The notes under the pieces were generated by a model. That model worked only from the letters and a program-made list of their open reading frames with translations. It ran no database searches and had not been told where the DNA came from. Positions 6,283 through 8,256 of a DNA stretch of 8,256 bases are shown here, in pieces (position 1 is the stretch's first letter; each line of letters begins with the position of its first letter). Position numbers and translations under genes: made by a program. This stretch comes from Gemmatimonadaceae bacterium (lineage in GTDB: Bacteria; Gemmatimonadota; Gemmatimonadetes; Gemmatimonadales; Gemmatimonadaceae), in NCBI GenBank assembly GCA_017881545.1, contig JADGQU010000088.1, positions 1 through 8,256 on the forward strand. Reading direction: 5' to 3'.

Positions 6283-6717
6283 ATGGCTGCTACGCTGATG
6301 CCCAACAAATCCGACGCTACCTCGAGCTCCTCGTCCACCGCCGCCGCCGGACTTTCCCGGCGCGAGAGTCAGGTGATGGACATTCTCCACCGTCGCACCG
6401 GCGCGACCGTGGCCGAGATCATGGCTGATCTTCCGGATCCACCGACGTATTCCGCGGTGCGTTCGGTGCTGCGGATACTCGGCGAGAAAGAGCTGATCAA
6501 GCACCGCGAAGATGGGCCGCGCTACATATACTATCCGGCACAGGCGACCGAGAACGCGCGCGAAGATGTTCTCGCGCACGTGGTCCGCACCTACTTCGGC
6601 GACTCGCCGGAACAGGCTGTCACGGCACTCCTCCGGATGTCGGACGTCGATCTCAGCGAGGCCGAGATCAAGCGGCTCCGCAACTCCATTCGCCGCGCGC
6701 GGCAGAGCGGGAGATAA
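6283..6717 (+). CDS. BlaI/MecI/CopY-family winged-helix transcriptional repressor
   Basis: The 144-residue protein is a little longer than usual for the family (about 120-130) because of a Ser/Ala/Thr-rich N-terminal tail (residues 1-23). The winged helix-turn-helix runs from LSRRESQVMDIL (24-35) through the probable recognition helix TYSAVRSVLRILGEKELI (55-72) to the wing at REDGPRYIYYPA (75-86). The C-terminal half, with VVRTYFGDSPEQAVTALL (100-117) and SEAEIKRLRNSI (125-136), is the dimerisation part. Family members repress their own operon and are inactivated by proteolysis triggered by a partner M56 protease, here encoded 5 bp downstream. By eye alignment, the Asn-Phe bond cleaved in staphylococcal BlaI/MecI corresponds to R118-M119, so a different cleavage or release mechanism is possible. 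The targets cannot be assumed to be beta-lactamases; none is visible here. Confidence 0.94.
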   Translation: MAATLMPNKSDATSSSSSTAAAGLSRRESQVMDILHRRTGATVAEIMADLPDPPTYSAVRSVLRILGEKELIKHREDGPRYIYYPAQATENAREDVLAHVVRTYFGDSPEQAVTALLRMSDVDLSEAEIKRLRNSIRRARQSGR

Positions 6718-6722
6718 CGCCA

Positions 6723-8256
6723 ATGATCTCGACAATCCTCTCGGCATTCGCCGGCCTTACCGGCTCCAGCGTCTCGATGGTGATGCTGCTGGTCAAGGCG
6801 ACGCTCATTCTGCTGGTGGCGATCGGAATTACGCTCGGCATGCAGCGCGCGTCCGCTGGTGCGCGACACTTGGTGTGGCTGGTTACACTCGCGGCGCTGT
6901 TGCTCGTGCCCGCGCTAACCGCGTGGGGTCCGATCCCGATTAGAGTTCTGCCAGCAGTCAAGGCCGCGGCCGCCGAGCCGTCGTTCCTTCCCGCACCCGT
7001 CTCAGAGTCCCGTGGCAGAGGGATCGACGAGACGGTTCCCATCGTCGTCGGCTCCGTCGGCAAAGGAATCGGAACCGCGCCCGCGCCATCGCTCCGCGAG
7101 GAAATCACCAGCTCGCCGGTGCTGAGCGGACTTTCTATTGTATTCCTCATCTGGGCAGCGGTCCTTCTCGCGATCGCGGCATCGCTTGGGTATGCGACGC
7201 TGATGGTCCACCGGATCGTCAACCGCTCGCGTCCACTCGACAGCGAAGATTGGCTCACACCGCTCTTCGAAGTGTCCGACAGGCTGTCGCTCGACGAGCC
7301 GCCGAGGCTCCTTCGCAGCGAAGACGCGAAGATGCCATTTGCGTGCGGGGTTTTCAAAGCCACCATCGTTCTTCCCGCGGAATGCGACTCGTGGTCGCTC
7401 GACCGCCGGCGCGCGGTTCTGCTCCACGAGCTGGCTCACGTGCGCCGTCACGATCTTGTCGGACACACCCTTAGCCGCCTGGCGTGCGCTGTCTATTGGT
7501 TCCATCCGCTGGTCTGGACCGCGGCGAAGCAGCTGCGCTCGGAGAGCGAGCGTGCGTGCGACGATCTGGCTCTCGCCTGCGGCGCGCGCGCGACCGACTA
7601 CGCCGAACATCTGCTGGACATCGTCACGAGCGTGAGGCGCGATTCGACGCCATCGGTTGCGCTCGCGATGGCGCGTCGCAAGGAGTTCGAGGGTCGGATG
7701 CTCGCGATCCTCGACTCAGAGCTTCGCCACTCGAGCCCGAGCCGCAAGCAGTCGGCGGCGCTGATCGGGTCGCTGGCGCTCATCTCCATAGTAGTTGGCG
7801 CGGCCGCGCCCTCGCCTCGGGCGGAAGTCATGAAGCCGCACAAGGTGGAGTGGGCGCAGAGAGCGCCGGCGCAGGGAGTCGATCTCCTGAATTCGCGGAA
7901 AGCTGACACGAAGGGCTATCCCGATTCGCGCGAGATCATCGGGGGTTCGGCGATGCATCAGAAGACCGAGACGGTCATGAACCAGAGCATGCAGACGACT
8001 ACGAGCACGCGAACTAGTCGAGTCGACCAGACCATCGCGAACGCCGTCGAGCAGGCAGTCCAGAAAGGCTCCACGATGATCACGTCCAGCGCGTTGATGC
8101 AGGCGCTGGGTCAGAATGGCGCGAAAGCGGGGAAGGATAGCGATGAGCGTCCGGTACTCCTCGCTCGCATTCTCGCGACTGATACGAGCGCGAGCCTGCG
8201 GAGAATCGCGGCGTGGGGCCTGGCCGAGTACGCCGACACGCAGGTTGCGGCGGATG
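6723..8256 (+). CDS. BlaR1-like M56-family membrane metalloprotease with C-terminal HEAT-type repeats, partial
   Basis: The frame is open from the ATG at 6723 to the window edge (511 codons), so the C-terminus is missing. Membrane segments lie near 17-39, 47-68, 135-160 and 343-361, the four-helix plan of BlaR1. Between helices 3 and 4 is the zinc-protease domain: FACGVFKATIVLP (206-218), the catalytic HELAH (H235, E236, H239) followed by VRRHD, and SESERACDD (273-281) carrying the expected third zinc ligand, E274 or E276. After helix 4 come a polar linker, a Thr/Gln/Met-rich stretch (about 411-433), and near 486-511 a helix pair, SASLRRIAAWGLAEYAD and onward, that reads as a HEAT/PBS-lyase-type repeat. 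No penicillin-binding SxxK sensor domain is seen before the edge. A GGGAGA ribosome site in the repressor's last codons and the 5-bp gap indicate coupled expression. The probable role is to sense a signal and inactivate the repressor. Confidence 0.93.
   Translation, partial: MISTILSAFAGLTGSSVSMVMLLVKATLILLVAIGITLGMQRASAGARHLVWLVTLAALLLVPALTAWGPIPIRVLPAVKAAAAEPSFLPAPVSESRGRGIDETVPIVVGSVGKGIGTAPAPSLREEITSSPVLSGLSIVFLIWAAVLLAIAASLGYATLMVHRIVNRSRPLDSEDWLTPLFEVSDRLSLDEPPRLLRSEDAKMPFACGVFKATIVLPAECDSWSLDRRRAVLLHELAHVRRHDLVGHTLSRLACAVYWFHPLVWTAAKQLRSESERACDDLALACGARATDYAEHLLDIVTSVRRDSTPSVALAMARRKEFEGRMLAILDSELRHSSPSRKQSAALIGSLALISIVVGAAAPSPRAEVMKPHKVEWAQRAPAQGVDLLNSRKADTKGYPDSREIIGGSAMHQKTETVMNQSMQTTTSTRTSRVDQTIANAVEQAVQKGSTMITSSALMQALGQNGAKAGKDSDERPVLLARILATDTSASLRRIAAWGLAEYADTQVAAD

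Noticed and set aside
6283..8256. Calling the pair a beta-lactam resistance locus (blaI-blaR1)
   Set aside because: There is no beta-lactamase or penicillin-binding sensor domain in the window, and this regulator family is used for many other signals.

Overview
The window is GC-rich bacterial chromosome with very tight coding: seven genes, the two at the edges cut by the window. Long ORFs, TTG-start use, a BlaI/M56-HEAT gene pair, a DUF1624 membrane protein and a ferredoxin-dependent 2-oxoacid oxidoreductase fit Gemmatimonadota or a related soil phylum such as Acidobacteriota. That placement is inference: there is no rRNA or other marker gene here. I see no mobile element, CRISPR array, tRNA or rRNA.

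Region 1 (1-2640, minus strand) is a redox operon. A 604-residue GltD-like flavoprotein with an N-terminal Fe-S domain and a C-terminal 2[4Fe-4S] ferredoxin domain is followed, through an ATGA stop/start overlap, by a fused gamma-alpha subunit of a 2-oxoacid:ferredoxin oxidoreductase (KorA type) that runs off the left edge. The layout suggests that electrons pass between 2-oxoacid decarboxylation and NAD(P)H through the flavoprotein's own ferredoxin domain.

Region 2 (2641-4011) begins with a 110-bp divergent promoter region holding a near-perfect direct repeat. Next is a plus-strand DUF1624/HGSNAT-like multi-pass membrane protein. Its predicted promoter places the transcript start almost on the ATG, so the mRNA may be leaderless. 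The gene ends in an 84-bp spacer convergent with the next gene.

Region 3 (4012-6133, minus strand) is a likely two-gene operon: an exported SGNH/GDSL hydrolase, then an APC-family permease starting 22 bp downstream with TTG. An exported esterase feeding an importer is possible, but no substrate can be read from the sequence.

Region 4 (6134-8256, plus strand) is a BlaI/MecI-type repressor and a BlaR1-like M56 membrane metalloprotease separated by 5 bp. The repressor's promoter has a perfect TTGACA -35 box and two tandem operator-like dyads across the -10 box and start site. In place of the beta-lactam-binding sensor of classical BlaR1, the protease has a Thr/Gln/Met-rich linker and then the start of a HEAT-type repeat before the window ends. 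This is the most interesting part: a BlaI/BlaR-style switch with an apparently different input module.
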